A stretch of DNA of 64,000 bases from Parahaliea maris (GCF_008064665.1 NZ_VRZA01000003.1:62001-126000), one strand, 5' to 3'. Positions 27,328 to 41,233 are shown, numbered from the stretch's first letter. The notes: a model not told the origin generated them from the sequence alone. A program made the numbers and translations.

Positions 27328-27350
27328 AAAAACTGGAGTTTTCTCCAGTT
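27328..27350 (-). terminator. Intrinsic terminator between the esterase and pilG-like genes
   Basis: On the minus strand, AACTGGAG, loop AAAA and CTCCAGTT are followed by TTT (an effective run of five T). It lies about 55 bp downstream of the CheB-like stop and about 85 bp upstream of the pilG-like start. It probably separates two transcription units. Confidence 0.6.
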
Positions 27351-27403
27351 AGGCAGCAACCGTGATCTATGTCTCAAAACCCGGGAAAGCCATTGAAACC
27401 GGC

Positions 27404-28030
27404 CTATTCGTAGAGCTGCTCCAGCGCACTGGCTAGAAGTTCAGGGCTGGCACTGCGATGAATGAGTCCGCTGGCCAGTGCCGCCTCGGGAATCCCGCGG
27501 CAGACTGCCGAAGCAGGCTCCTGCACCCACATTCGACATCCGGTGGTGTCGAGCACATCCAGACTTCCGGCGCCGTCGTTGCCCATACCGGAAAACAGAA
27601 TCAGCCCACGCGCTGGCAACGCTGCGGCAGCGAATATGATCGCCAGTTCGTCGATATCGGGGGTGTGTCCCGCTCCCCAGCCGCTGTGAGGTTCCGCGAA
27701 CACGTCTCCCGCAGAGAATCCAACGCGACAGCGTGGGGGCACGATCAGTACCGCCCCGGGACGCAGTGTGTGGCGCTGCTGGATCAGCTCCATCTGAAAC
27801 AGATCACTGGCGCAGGTCAGTTGGCGCAGCTGTTCCTGGCGAGCAGGGTCGTAATGCTGGGCATAGAGGAAAGCCACCGGCGGTCGGCGCCGAAAGCTGG
27901 CAAAAAACCGCTGTACAGCGACCGTGGCCCCGGCGGAACCCGCCAGCAACCAGACCGCCTCCAGGCGTGTAGTCAGCCCCTGGCAGACCTCGGCTTCGCG
28001 CAGCGTGGTGAGTGAGCGCTCAATCGACAC
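27404..28030 (-). CDS. CheB-type methylesterase without receiver domain (ChpB-like)
   Basis: Catalytic CheB_methylest domain only, 208 aa from GTG 28030. The likely triad is visible: Ser in LLAGSAGAT, His in LYAQHYDP and Asp in GMGNDGAG. There is no N-terminal receiver, as in stand-alone ChpB-type esterases. Upstream frame extension to 28090 is rejected because it runs inside the previous gene; the chosen GTG overlaps that gene's stop by 11 bp. It would demethylate or deamidate the PilJ-like receptor. It lies upstream of pilG rather than after chpA. Confidence 0.82.
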   Translation of the reverse strand: MSIERSLTTLREAEVCQGLTTRLEAVWLLAGSAGATVAVQRFFASFRRRPPVAFLYAQHYDPARQEQLRQLTCASDLFQMELIQQRHTLRPGAVLIVPPRCRVGFSAGDVFAEPHSGWGAGHTPDIDELAIIFAAAALPARGLILFSGMGNDGAGSLDVLDTTGCRMWVQEPASAVCRGIPEAALASGLIHRSASPELLASALEQLYE

Positions 28031-28640
28031 GGGGAAACATAAAGTTCTTGAATGGCTCCAGGTGGCCGGGCTGAAAATCGCCCAGTTCATAGATATTGAG
28101 TCGGTACATCAGGGTCAGGCAGCGCTGGAACGCCTCTTCGGCATCGTAGGCCGAGGGCGGAATGCGGTAGCGATCGGTCACCTGGGCATAGATCAGTGTC
28201 GCGATCTCCCGTCGCCCCTGGTCCTCCCGGTAAAGCAAGTGGTCAACCGGCGAGGAGACAACCCCCGGGCCGTACACCAGGAACGCCTCCCAGTGGCGTT
28301 CGTCCTGATGCTCTCCCAGCAGCGACACCAGGAAGCGGACCATATTGCTGAGCTCTTCCCGCGGTGGCAGCACGTCCTTGTGCAACCAGCTGCGCAGTTC
28401 CGATTCCCGCCAGTGACTGTTGATCGCGAGCAGGCTGATAACCCGGCCCTCAGCCAGGGGTGGCGCCACCCCGCTCAGGTCCCAGAGCATGTTGAGCCTC
28501 GCCGAGAAGCCAAGGGCGACCGGAGGACGCTCCTGGGCGAGATCGCGATACTGCTCTGCGTACTCCGCCAGAGGGCGACGCCGGGGCTTGTCCTGGGCAG
28601 TTTCCTGCCCCTGCTTGCTTTCGGTCACTTTCTCTGTCAC
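28020..28640 (-). CDS. Protein of unknown function linked to the AAA+ and CheB-like genes (206 aa)
   Basis: Not recognised. Cytoplasmic-looking, with a charged N terminus (MTEKVTESKQGQETAQDKPR) followed by a predicted helical domain containing RVISLLAINSHWRESELRSW and IATLIYAQVTDRYRIPPSAY. Overlaps the preceding AAA+ gene by 4 bp and the following esterase gene by 11 bp, so the three are almost certainly translated as a unit. Function is inferred only as an accessory of the chemosensory locus. Confidence 0.75.
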   Translation of the reverse strand: MTEKVTESKQGQETAQDKPRRRPLAEYAEQYRDLAQERPPVALGFSARLNMLWDLSGVAPPLAEGRVISLLAINSHWRESELRSWLHKDVLPPREELSNMVRFLVSLLGEHQDERHWEAFLVYGPGVVSSPVDHLLYREDQGRREIATLIYAQVTDRYRIPPSAYDAEEAFQRCLTLMYRLNIYELGDFQPGHLEPFKNFMFPRVD

Positions 28641-29926
28641 TTGGAGCCTTCCACGGCAGCCTCCCGGAGGCGCTTGTTATAGGTGGGTACAGAGACACCG
28701 AGCACCACCGCCCGCTGTTTCAGCGATACGCCCGCTCCCTGACTTTCCAATTGTTTGAGCAGCAGGGTGCGGGCGGTCGCCAGCGGGTCTGTTGCGTCGT
28801 CCGCCGCTTCCGCCAGCCAGGCGCGCACCCGTTCATCCATGCTTTTCCACAGCATGCTTTCGCCGCGTTCGCTGTCGCGTTCGGCGATTCGAGGTTGCCA
28901 GCGCTGCACATTGCGCGAGGTGGTTTGCAGTCGGCGAGCCGCCTTGGGCGGCTGCCCGCCACACTGGGCCAGCACCGCCAGCACCACCTCGTCTTCGAGC
29001 CACAGCCCCAGGGGCTCACACGCCCGGGTCGATAGCGCGTGGTGCACGGCTTCCGCCAACCCGAGTTCCAGCTCCTCTGTGGCAGAGGGTCGATAGCGAC
29101 CAAGGTTGGACAATTCACCGCCGAAGCCGTCAACGATGGGCTCGAGCACGCGCTGCTGCTCCCGGGCCGCCCCCAGCAGGCCCAGGTCGGCAGGGCTCAC
29201 CCAGGCGTCACTGGCCGAACCCAGGGCGTCACTTATCCGCTGGCGCATTTCGCTGATGTTGCCCTCCCAGGTGTGGGCGAGCATGGCGCGCTCGGCCTCG
29301 GGAGTAAACCGGTGCTCGGCGAGATCGCGGTCCGCGCATTCCTGCTGCAGTATCTTGTCGGCCCAGCGCAGCACGGCGCGCTGGCGGTCACGGATAGGTG
29401 GAACGAAAATGGGGTAGCCGGCAAACACACTACCGAGCCTTTCCTGCAATTGCTGGGTGCGAACCAGGCGCTCGATAGAGTCTGGCAGCAGAGCCACAAA
29501 CCGCGCTTGGGACAGGGGCTGGGGCGGACGGGTATCGAGTACCGTACGGGTGCTGAGCTGCCGGGCGAGCCGGGTTTGCGCCTCTGTGCACATCAGGTGG
29601 GGGTACTTGAAGACCAGGGTTTTGCCGACGCTGGCCTTGAGTGCCCTGGCAATGGCCCGGTTGGCGGCATCACAGTTGCGAAACTCCCGGCAGTCGATGG
29701 CGACCAGGTGGCCCGGCAGCCCCCCGGCTTCCTCGTGCACCACCCGCGCCACGTACATCTTGCCGGTGCCCCGGGCGCCGATGATCGCGATGGGCATATG
29801 GGTCTTGGCGAGAAAGGCCGCACGGTCGACCGCCCCTTCCATATTGTCCAGGACATAGCCGGTGTTACTGCCGGGGCGCTGCCCGCCGGCACCGCCCTCC
29901 GTGTCCCAGAGACCTTGCTGCTTCAC
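28637..29926 (-). CDS. Degenerate NtrC-family AAA+ protein with two Fis-like HTH regions (429 aa)
   Basis: Related to sigma-54 activators but stripped of key parts. Walker A is present (GARGTGK, residues 50-56). The segment that should hold the GAFTGA sigma-54 contact is missing (only about 24 residues between DCR and the Walker B position), and Walker B reads TLVFKYP with no Asp-Glu. Sensor/lid landmarks remain: PIFVPPIRDRQ near 172-182 and HTWEGNISEMRQ near 218-229. Two Fis-type helix-turn-helix segments follow: QCGGQPPKAARRLQTTSRNV (321-340) and SLKQRAVVLGVSVPTYNKRL (401-420). It therefore looks like a DNA-binding regulator or scaffold without ATP-driven sigma-54 activation. The start GTG 29926 has no clear ribosome site; ATG 29842 is possible. 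Confidence 0.8.
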   Translation of the reverse strand: MKQQGLWDTEGGAGGQRPGSNTGYVLDNMEGAVDRAAFLAKTHMPIAIIGARGTGKMYVARVVHEEAGGLPGHLVAIDCREFRNCDAANRAIARALKASVGKTLVFKYPHLMCTEAQTRLARQLSTRTVLDTRPPQPLSQARFVALLPDSIERLVRTQQLQERLGSVFAGYPIFVPPIRDRQRAVLRWADKILQQECADRDLAEHRFTPEAERAMLAHTWEGNISEMRQRISDALGSASDAWVSPADLGLLGAAREQQRVLEPIVDGFGGELSNLGRYRPSATEELELGLAEAVHHALSTRACEPLGLWLEDEVVLAVLAQCGGQPPKAARRLQTTSRNVQRWQPRIAERDSERGESMLWKSMDERVRAWLAEAADDATDPLATARTLLLKQLESQGAGVSLKQRAVVLGVSVPTYNKRLREAAVEGSK

Positions 29927-30086
29927 ATTGCACTACATCTTGTTATGTCGTCAGCCACCCCTGTTCAGAAGGTAGCCCCCGTTCACCAATATAGGGATTC
30001 CCGGCGCCCATGGCCATAGGCGATACCGGGATCTGGAAGGCATCGGGCGCAACGCCGCGGACTGGTTGAGCGCTGGTGATAGTCCC

Positions 30087-31523
30087 TCAGTGGCGCACGG
30101 CCTTGATGACCTCGCGCGCGAGATCCCAGCGATCGAAACCCTGGGCGCCGTAGTCGAGACCCCGGCGCACAATGACAAGGTCGTGGGAGGGCACCACGAT
30201 CACAAACTGGCCGCGGTTGCCGGCGGTACTGTAGGCATCCGCAGGCACCTCACCCTTGCGTTCATCGGGCACCAGCCACCACTGTCCACCGTAGAAGTTG
30301 CCGCTCCCGGCGGTGGCCGGGGCCGGGTGGCGAACGAAGTCGATCCACTCCCGGGGCAACAACTGCTCTCCCTGCCATTCACCCTGCTGCAGGTACAGCT
30401 GGCCAAAACGGGCCAGGTCCCGGGCATTGGTGTACACCTGGCTGCTGAGGATAAAGTCGCCAAAGCGGTCTGTACTCACCAGGGTATTGCGCATGCCCAG
30501 CTTGTCCAGCAACGCCCGGCGCGGGTATTCCCTGTAGGCCTGTTCACCCAGCACCTGCTTCATGGCCAGCACGGCGAGCAGGGTGTCGTAGTTCTCGTAG
30601 TCCCAGAAACTCCCCGGCGCGCGCACCAGCCCCCGATCGAGGGCGCCCTTTACCGAACTGGCGCCAGCCCAGTAGGCGAGGCCCGACCCGGTAGCGTACT
30701 CCTTGTTAAAGCTGTCTACCGGATAGAGGCCACTGGACATATTAAGCAGGTGACGCAGGGTGATGTCTGCCCGCGGGTCCACTCCGGCTTCCAGTTGCGG
30801 TCCGAAGGGCAGGTTGAGGGGCTCATCCAGTTTCAGTTTTCCCGCCGCCACCAGTTGCCCGATCAGGGAGACCGCGATGCTCTTGGCAGTGGACCAGGTG
30901 CGGGTACGGGTGTGCATGTCGAAACCCGGTGCGTAGCGCTCATGGATAATCTGGCCGCGGTAAAGCACCAACAGGCTGATGGTGTCCTGCTCGGGCGTCT
31001 CACGCTGGAAGGCCCAGTCTGATGCCGCCTGTAGCGCGGCGCCGTCGATGCTGTCGGGTATCGGTTGCTCGGGTATGGCGTCGCCCATCGGCCAGGGGAG
31101 GTCAGCCGGGTTGCCGGCTGGCGGTGGCAGGTCGAGCTGGGGCAGGGTGCCAATGTCGGCCAGTGTCTGTTCCGGCGCCAGTACCACACAGCCGATGCCC
31201 GGCCGGAAGGCAGCGTGGATCGCCTGATCGCCAGTGGGGGCGGCAACGGTCACCGCCTGCTGCTCACGGTGCACCTGTAGTTCGCCCGGCACGGTATCAG
31301 CCTGGAAACGCACCAGGTAGGCCAGTTCCTGGGCTCGAACCTGAGCCAGGGTACGGTCGGAAGTGTACAGGCCGTTACAGGCCAGCACCGCCTCCACTCC
31401 GTGTCGGATCAGCTGCCGCTGGTGCTGGAAGTAATCCTCACCCTGGCTCGCCGATGAACCCAACAAGCTCGTCAGGGCAAGAGCTGGCGCACAGACCCAT
31501 CGGGAAAGCACGGGAAACTTCAT
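30087..31523 (-). CDS. Secreted serine hydrolase, beta-lactamase/6-aminohexanoate-dimer-hydrolase-like
   Basis: Penicillin-binding-protein-fold esterase/amidase of 478 aa, probably periplasmic: signal-peptide-like start (about 1-28, VCAPALALTSLLGSSAS). The nucleophile motif S-x-x-K is STAK at 211-214, and the YxN motif is likely YEN in FWDYENYDT. An extra N-terminal domain (about 30-160) precedes the catalytic domain. Substrate is unknown; beta-lactam resistance should not be assumed. Its start overlaps the stop of the OB-fold gene (TGATG). Confidence 0.82.
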   Translation of the reverse strand: MKFPVLSRWVCAPALALTSLLGSSASQGEDYFQHQRQLIRHGVEAVLACNGLYTSDRTLAQVRAQELAYLVRFQADTVPGELQVHREQQAVTVAAPTGDQAIHAAFRPGIGCVVLAPEQTLADIGTLPQLDLPPPAGNPADLPWPMGDAIPEQPIPDSIDGAALQAASDWAFQRETPEQDTISLLVLYRGQIIHERYAPGFDMHTRTRTWSTAKSIAVSLIGQLVAAGKLKLDEPLNLPFGPQLEAGVDPRADITLRHLLNMSSGLYPVDSFNKEYATGSGLAYWAGASSVKGALDRGLVRAPGSFWDYENYDTLLAVLAMKQVLGEQAYREYPRRALLDKLGMRNTLVSTDRFGDFILSSQVYTNARDLARFGQLYLQQGEWQGEQLLPREWIDFVRHPAPATAGSGNFYGGQWWLVPDERKGEVPADAYSTAGNRGQFVIVVPSHDLVIVRRGLDYGAQGFDRWDLAREVIKAVRH

Positions 31524-31885
31524 CAGAAGGGGATGTCGTCATCCCCGTAATCTGCCGCGGGCCCGGGGTCCATGTTCGGCGGAGGCGCCTCATCCCCGGG
31601 ATAGCCGCCCGCAGCCGCGGCAGCGGGAACCACTTTCCAGCCTTGCAGGTTGTTGAAATAGCGGCCGTTGTACTCACGACCGCGAATATCAAAGCTGACG
31701 GTGACTTCCTGCCCGGGCTGCAGGTCATCGAGCAGGGCAATCTTGTCCTGGACAAACTCCAGGTTGATCTCCTGTGGATAACGGCCGTCGTCAACAGTGA
31801 CCACCATTTCCCGCTTGGTAAAGCCACTGTTGAACGTCTGCGGCTCCTGGATGAGTTTGATTTTTCCGGTAAGCTCGTAGGCCAC
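31523..31885 (-). CDS. DUF3127-type small OB-fold protein with SSB-like tail (120 aa)
   Basis: Residues about 3-90 (KIKLIQEPQTFNSGFTKREM, VSFDIRGREYNGRYFNNLQG) match the single-domain DUF3127 OB-fold family. A Gly/Pro-rich linker then leads to the C terminus DDDIPF, the same kind of acidic tip that SSB uses to recruit partner proteins. The start is GTG 31885 behind a strong AAGGAGG. It lies directly upstream of the serine hydrolase and downstream of gyrB. Single-stranded DNA binding is inferred, not shown. Confidence 0.78.
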   Translation of the reverse strand: MAYELTGKIKLIQEPQTFNSGFTKREMVVTVDDGRYPQEINLEFVQDKIALLDDLQPGQEVTVSFDIRGREYNGRYFNNLQGWKVVPAAAAAGGYPGDEAPPPNMDPGPAADYGDDDIPF

Positions 31886-31900
31886 GATAATCCTCCTTGA

Positions 31901-35469
<3,569 letters not shown>

Positions 35470-35539
35470 GCGGGGAGGGGGAGTAAGGAGATTATTGCCA
35501 GCCCCGCCTGATACACAGGGCTGGCAGTCAGGGTGTAGG

Positions 35540-36643
35540 TTACAGGCGCATCGGCATCACGACGTACACCGAATCGTCACTCTCGGTTTCCTCCAGGAGG
35601 GCACTACTATTCGGATCGGAGAGCGAAAGACGGACTTTCTCACCGCTCAAGACCCCGAGGACATCCAGCAGATAACTGACGTTAAAGCCGATTTCGAGGC
35701 TGTCGCCCTCGTAATCGACCGGCACGGACTCCTCGGCCTGCTCCTGTTCCGGGTTGTTGGCTACAATCTCCATGGCGCCGCTCACCAGTTTCAGGCGAAC
35801 ACCGCGATACTTTTCGTTGGACAAAATCGCTGTGCGGGTAAAGGCCTGGCGCAACTCTGTCCGGGAACCCACCACCAGCTTGTCGGGAGCGCGAGGGAGC
35901 ACCCGCTCGTAATCGGGAAATTTGCCGTCTACCAGCTTGGAGGTGAACGTGAAATCCTCTGTGGTCGCCCGCATGTGGTTGCTACCGAGTACGATGCCAA
36001 TGTCGGCATCATCGTTCATCAGCAGGCGGGCCAGCTCCAGCACCCCTTTGCGCGGGAGAATCACCTGGGCGTCCTCCGGCATATCGACACCGGACGGCAG
36101 GGTGCACATGGCCAGGCGGTGACCATCGGTCGCCACGACCCGCATACGGCCCTGCTTCAACTCCCACAGCATGCCGTTGAGGTAATAGCGCACATCCTGC
36201 TGTGCCATGGCGAACCCGGTGCGATCGATAAGACGCCGCAGCTGGCCCTGCTTGATGGCGAACTGGTGGGTTCCGATACTGTCGTCAACGCTGGGAAATT
36301 CCCGGGCCGGCAGGGTGGAGAGCGTGAAACGACTGCGGCCAGACTTTACCGAGACCTTGCTGTCTGCGGCGCTGAATTCAATGTCGCTTCCCTCGGGCAG
36401 GGACTTGCAGATATCGACCAGTTTCCGGGCAGGCACGGTCAGTTCACCGTCAACGCCGGCGGCGGGTAGTTGTACGCGGCCAACCAGTTCTACTTCGAGG
36501 TCAGTACCCGTCAGGGAGAGCCTGTCTCCCTCGAGTACCAGTAACACATTGGACAGTATGGGCAGGGTCTGGCGACGTTCCACCACGCCCGCTACAAGGT
36601 TGAGTGGCTTGAGCAATGCATCCCGAGAAATCACAAATTTCAT
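35540..36643 (-). CDS. dnaN: DNA polymerase III beta sliding clamp
   Basis: Ring-shaped processivity factor. The 367 aa equal the usual length of three clamp repeats. It opens MKFVISRDALLKPLNLVAGV with the typical RRQTLPILSNVLL and ends with the conserved YVVMPMRL. Gap of 70 bp to recF and 119 bp from dnaA on the same strand. Confidence 0.97.
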   Translation of the reverse strand: MKFVISRDALLKPLNLVAGVVERRQTLPILSNVLLVLEGDRLSLTGTDLEVELVGRVQLPAAGVDGELTVPARKLVDICKSLPEGSDIEFSAADSKVSVKSGRSRFTLSTLPAREFPSVDDSIGTHQFAIKQGQLRRLIDRTGFAMAQQDVRYYLNGMLWELKQGRMRVVATDGHRLAMCTLPSGVDMPEDAQVILPRKGVLELARLLMNDDADIGIVLGSNHMRATTEDFTFTSKLVDGKFPDYERVLPRAPDKLVVGSRTELRQAFTRTAILSNEKYRGVRLKLVSGAMEIVANNPEQEQAEESVPVDYEGDSLEIGFNVSYLLDVLGVLSGEKVRLSLSDPNSSALLEETESDDSVYVVMPMRL

Positions 36644-36762
36644 AGCTTGTTGTATTCCTTAACTCATCGCCCGCCGCGATGGTAATTCCGCCTATCCCCA
36701 GCCAGTGTCGCAGATTCGACTCCCTGGCCCAACAAAGCAATATAAAGCTGCCCTCGCCGACG

Positions 36763-38229
36763 TCAGGTAGTCAGGGAACGCAGCAGATTTTTATAGTCTT
36801 CGCGTATATCGGAGCTCGTTTCGCGAAGCTCCTTGATTTTACGACATGCGTGCAGAACTGTCGTGTGGTCCCGACCACCAAAGCTGTCACCGATTTCCGG
36901 CAGACTGTGGTTGGTCAGTTCCTTGGCCAGCGTCATGGCGACCTGTCGCGGCCGCGCTACGGAACGACTGCGGCGCCGGGACATCAGATCCGCCACCTTG
37001 ATTTTGTAATACTCCGCCACGGTGCGCTGTATATTGTCCAGGCTAACCTGCTTGTCCTGCAGCGCGAGCAGGTCTTTCAGGCTTTCCTTGATCAGCTCGA
37101 TGTCGACAGGCTTCCCTGTGAAGTGAGCACTTGCTATCACCCTTTTAAGCGCGCCTTCTAGCTCCCGTACATTGGAGCGTATGCGTTGGGCAATAAAAAA
37201 GGCAGCCTCCGGCGGCAATTCGATGCCGGCCTGGTTGGCCTTGTTCATGAGAATTGCCACCCGGGTTTCCAGTTCGGGCGGCTCGACTGCCACCGTCAGG
37301 CCCCAGCCGAAGCGGGACTTCAAACGCTCTTCAAGCCCGTCCAGCTCCTTGGGATAGCGGTCGCAGGTGAGGATCATCTGCTGGCCGCCCTCCAGCAGGG
37401 CATTAAAGGTGTGGAAGAATTCCTCCTGGGAACGATCCTTCTTGGCGAAGAACTGGATGTCATCGATCAGCAGGGCGTCCACTGAGCGATAAAACCGCTT
37501 GAACTCATTAATGGCGTTGAGCTGCAGGGCCTTTACCATATCGGCGACAAATCGTTCTGAGTGCAGGTAGACCACCTTGGCGTCCGGTTTGTCCGCTCGC
37601 AGGGCATTACCGACAGCGTGCATCAAGTGGGTCTTACCCAGACCCACCCCGCCGTACAGAAACAGCGGGTTATAGGCAGAGCCGGGGTTTTCGGCAACCT
37701 GCCGGGCCGCAGCCAGGGCCAACTGGTTGGATTTACCCTCGACAAAATTGTCAAAGGTGTAACTGCCAAGCAGCCCGGGTTGATGGGCCACTGATGGTTC
37801 AGCACGCTCACTTTCGACGACACGCGGTTGGGGTGCCACCCGTTGGGGTGCAACGGGTTCCCGCCTCGGGGGTGCCTGCCGCACCGCTGGGATCGACCCG
37901 GCAGTCGCGGCGCCGGACACCAGCGGTGCCGATTGCGGTGACCCAACGACTGGCTGCACGGGGGGAGCATCGTGAGTCGGCTGGGGTCCACTGCCAATCT
38001 CAAGCACCACATCCGGGGCCAGCTCGCCCTCGATTTCCCGCACCAGTTCGTGAATGCGCGAGGAAAACTTGTTGGCGACAAAATCCTTGATGAAGCGGTT
38101 GGGGGCAAACAAGGTCAGCATCTGCCCCTCCTGGGCGGCCTGCAGGGGCCGAATCCAGGTATTGAATTGTTGAGACGGCAGCTCGGTCTGCAGTCGGTCG
38201 ATGCAACGCTGCCAGGTGATGCCAGGCAA
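36763..38229 (-). CDS. dnaA: Chromosomal replication initiator protein DnaA
   Basis: Opens the origin by binding DnaA boxes. The 488 aa include domain I ([20 protein letters not shown]), a variable Pro/Ala-rich linker (about 85-150), the AAA+ domain with Walker [12 protein letters not shown] and Walker [10 protein letters not shown], and domain IV with the DNA-reading motif [14 protein letters not shown]. The start is a TTG at 38229, supported by AGGGGGA about 6 bp upstream and by alignment of the first Trp with other DnaA proteins. A rare start codon may keep expression low. Confidence 0.95.
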   Translation of the reverse strand: MPGITWQRCIDRLQTELPSQQFNTWIRPLQAAQEGQMLTLFAPNRFIKDFVANKFSSRIHELVREIEGELAPDVVLEIGSGPQPTHDAPPVQPVVGSPQSAPLVSGAATAGSIPAVRQAPPRREPVAPQRVAPQPRVVESERAEPSVAHQPGLLGSYTFDNFVEGKSNQLALAAARQVAENPGSAYNPLFLYGGVGLGKTHLMHAVGNALRADKPDAKVVYLHSERFVADMVKALQLNAINEFKRFYRSVDALLIDDIQFFAKKDRSQEEFFHTFNALLEGGQQMILTCDRYPKELDGLEERLKSRFGWGLTVAVEPPELETRVAILMNKANQAGIELPPEAAFFIAQRIRSNVRELEGALKRVIASAHFTGKPVDIELIKESLKDLLALQDKQVSLDNIQRTVAEYYKIKVADLMSRRRSRSVARPRQVAMTLAKELTNHSLPEIGDSFGGRDHTTVLHACRKIKELRETSSDIREDYKNLLRSLTT

Positions 38230-38854
<625 letters not shown>

Positions 38855-38873
38855 TTCGGCTGCCTGCGCAGCG

Positions 38874-39284
38874 ATGAGTGGCGTGGCGCAGCCTGACGGC
38901 TCGCACTCCTGCTTCGGCAAAGAGAAGCGCCTGCTCACCGCCAGCGACTACAGCCGGGTTTTTGACGGCGCAGAAGCTCGCGCTTCGCACAAACACGTTT
39001 TGCTGCTGGCAAAACAAAATGACAGACCCGGGCATCGCCTGGGTTTGGTCGTGGCTAAAAAAAATGTTCGCCTGGCGGTACAGCGCAACCGCGTCAAACG
39101 CCTCGCCCGAGAGGTATTCCGCCAGGCCGACAACAACCCGCCCTACATGGATGTGGTTCTGCTGGCCCGACGAGGGATCGACCAGTTGGATAATGCCGAG
39201 CTATCCTCTATATTGCGCGGGCAATGGCGGAAACTGGAGAAACGGGTTTCCGAAGCAGAAACCAGCGAACGCCGGGGACGCTGA
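38874..39284 (+). CDS. rnpA: Ribonuclease P protein component
   Basis: Protein cofactor of RNase P, which matures tRNA 5' ends. The 136 aa carry the RNR signature RNRVKRLAREVFR and the preceding GLVVAKKNVRLAVQ. The N terminus has KEKRLLTASDYSRVF, as expected. The stop overlaps the yidD start (TGATG). Confidence 0.95.
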   Translation: MSGVAQPDGSHSCFGKEKRLLTASDYSRVFDGAEARASHKHVLLLAKQNDRPGHRLGLVVAKKNVRLAVQRNRVKRLAREVFRQADNNPPYMDVVLLARRGIDQLDNAELSSILRGQWRKLEKRVSEAETSERRGR

Positions 39285-39511
39285 TGCGCCGCTTCTCTGT
39301 ATTCCTTATTTCGATCTATCAGGCCTGCCTGAGTCCGTTTCTCGGCAACCGCTGTCGGTTTTACCCCAGCTGTTCCGCCTATGCCCAGGAAGCGATCGAG
39401 GAATACGGGGTAATAAAAGGAAGCATGATGGCCGCACGCAGACTGTCCCGCTGTCACCCCTGGCACGAGGGCGGTGTAGACCCGGTGCCCCCCCGCACAC
39501 AGACTCACTGA
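39284..39511 (+). CDS. yidD: Membrane protein insertion efficiency factor YidD
   Basis: 75 aa from ATG 39284; an upstream in-frame ATG at 39224 is rejected because it lies in rnpA and adds non-family residues. Contains FLISIYQACLSPFLGNRCRF and the cysteine cluster YPSCSAYAQEAI, with a further Cys in LSRCHPWHEGG. It lies between rnpA and yidC in the universal order and is thought to assist YidC-dependent insertion. Confidence 0.94.
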   Translation: MRRFSVFLISIYQACLSPFLGNRCRFYPSCSAYAQEAIEEYGVIKGSMMAARRLSRCHPWHEGGVDPVPPRTQTH

Positions 39512-39523
39512 TACGAACACACT

Positions 39524-41233
39524 ATGGATTTGCAACGTTCTTTGCTGATCGGCGCCATCGCCGTGCTGTCCTTCATGCTGCTCACCGAGTGGGTCGCCTT
39601 CAAGGATGCCAGAACCCAGGCGGCGGCTCCGGTCACCACCCGCCTGACAGAAGCCCCCGTCACGGAAGTTCCGGGTTCCGATGTCCCGGCGGTAGCTGCT
39701 GCGCCGGCGGACGCCACCGAATTGCCCGAAGACTTGCCAGCGGCACCTGATGCTCCCGTCAACGCTGAGCCCGCCGTGGCAGACACAGCAGCCACAACCG
39801 GCGATATCGTGCGCGTATTCACCGACGAATTGCAGGTGGCAATCGACCTCCGCGGTGGTGACATCGTCGAGCTGGCGCTGGTCGAGCACCTGGAATCCCT
39901 CGAAGGCAAACCCTTCGTGCTCCTCGAACAGAATGGCAACCGGGTCTACACCGCCCAGTCCGGGCTGATTGGTCCCAACGGGATCGACAGCAACGGACGG
40001 GCACAGTTCTCCAGCGCCCGCAGTGAATACCGTCTGGCCGACGGGCAGGACACCCTTGAAGTCGACCTGCTGTGGTCTGACCAGAGTGGTCTCAAAGTCA
40101 CCAAGCGCTACAGTTTCCAGCGCGAACATTTCCTGGTGAAAGTCGAATACCTGGTCCAGAACGACAGCCAGCAGCGCTTCCAGGCCAACCTGTTTGGCCA
40201 GCTGAAGCGGGACAGCACCCCTGCCCCCAACGCCGACACCGGCGGTATGGGGATCAAACCCTTCCTGGGCTCGGCACTGACCCAACCCGACGAGCGCTTC
40301 ACCAAGTTCAGCTTCGACGACATGAAGGAAGAACCCTTCAAGGCGCAGCTGCCCGGAGGCTGGATCGCGATGATCCAGCACTACTTCCTCAGCGCCTGGA
40401 TTCCGGCACCCGAGCAATCCCACACCTACAGCACCCGGGTCACCGGCAACGGTTTCAACATTGCCGGTTTCACCAGTCCTGCCCTGGTGGTGCTGCCGGG
40501 AGAAAGTGGTTCGGTAGGCGCACGATTCTACGCCGGCCCCAAGGACCAGTACCGGTTGGAGAAAATCTCACCCTACCTGGATCTGAGCGTGGACTACGGT
40601 TGGTTGTGGTGGATTGCCCAGCCCCTGTTCTGGCTACTCACGAAAATCCACGCCTTTGTCGGCAACTGGGGTGCCGCCATCATCTGCCTGACGGTGCTGA
40701 TCAAGGCGGCATTCTTCAAACTGTCCGCCACCAGCTACCGCTCCATGGCCAATATGCGCCGGGTAGCGCCGAAGATGCAGGATATCCGCGAACAGTATGG
40801 CGACGACAAACAAAAACAGTCGCAGGCCATGATGGAGCTGTACCGCAAGGAAAAGATCAATCCCATGGGGGGCTGCCTGCCCATCCTGGTACAGATGCCG
40901 GTGTTTATCGCCCTGTACTGGGTACTGATGGAAAGCGTGGAACTGCGCCACGCGCCCTTCATCCTGTGGATCAAGGACCTGTCGGTGATGGACCCCTACT
41001 TTGTGCTGCCGCTGTTGATGGGCGCGAGCATGTGGTTCATGCAGAAACTGAACCCCCCACCGCCGGACCCGATGCAGGCCAAGATCATGCAGTGGATGCC
41101 GATCGTCTTCACCTTCTTCTTCCTCTGGTTCCCGGCGGGTCTGGTGCTGTACTGGGTGGTGAACAACCTCCTGTCCATGGCCCAGCAGTGGATCATCACC
41201 CGACAGATCGAGAAGCAGGGCGCCGCCGCCTGA
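39524..41233 (+). CDS. yidC: Membrane protein insertase YidC
   Basis: Inner-membrane insertase/foldase. The 569 aa begin with a TM helix (about 6-21). An Ala/Pro-rich linker follows, then the large periplasmic beta domain (about 80-335) and the conserved five-helix core (about 350-555) with [40 protein letters not shown] and a final [18 protein letters not shown]. Starts 12 bp after yidD. Confidence 0.96.
   Translation: MDLQRSLLIGAIAVLSFMLLTEWVAFKDARTQAAAPVTTRLTEAPVTEVPGSDVPAVAAAPADATELPEDLPAAPDAPVNAEPAVADTAATTGDIVRVFTDELQVAIDLRGGDIVELALVEHLESLEGKPFVLLEQNGNRVYTAQSGLIGPNGIDSNGRAQFSSARSEYRLADGQDTLEVDLLWSDQSGLKVTKRYSFQREHFLVKVEYLVQNDSQQRFQANLFGQLKRDSTPAPNADTGGMGIKPFLGSALTQPDERFTKFSFDDMKEEPFKAQLPGGWIAMIQHYFLSAWIPAPEQSHTYSTRVTGNGFNIAGFTSPALVVLPGESGSVGARFYAGPKDQYRLEKISPYLDLSVDYGWLWWIAQPLFWLLTKIHAFVGNWGAAIICLTVLIKAAFFKLSATSYRSMANMRRVAPKMQDIREQYGDDKQKQSQAMMELYRKEKINPMGGCLPILVQMPVFIALYWVLMESVELRHAPFILWIKDLSVMDPYFVLPLLMGASMWFMQKLNPPPPDPMQAKIMQWMPIVFTFFFLWFPAGLVLYWVVNNLLSMAQQWIITRQIEKQGAAA

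Noticed and set aside
27251-27330. Possible flagellar sigma-28 promoter (GCCGAT) before the pilG-like gene
   Set aside because: No TAAA element at the right distance and the -10 is incomplete.
30087-31523. Class C beta-lactamase (resistance gene)
   Set aside because: The STAK and YEN motifs show the fold only; length and extra N-terminal domain resemble 6-aminohexanoate-dimer-hydrolase-like esterases, and substrate cannot be inferred.
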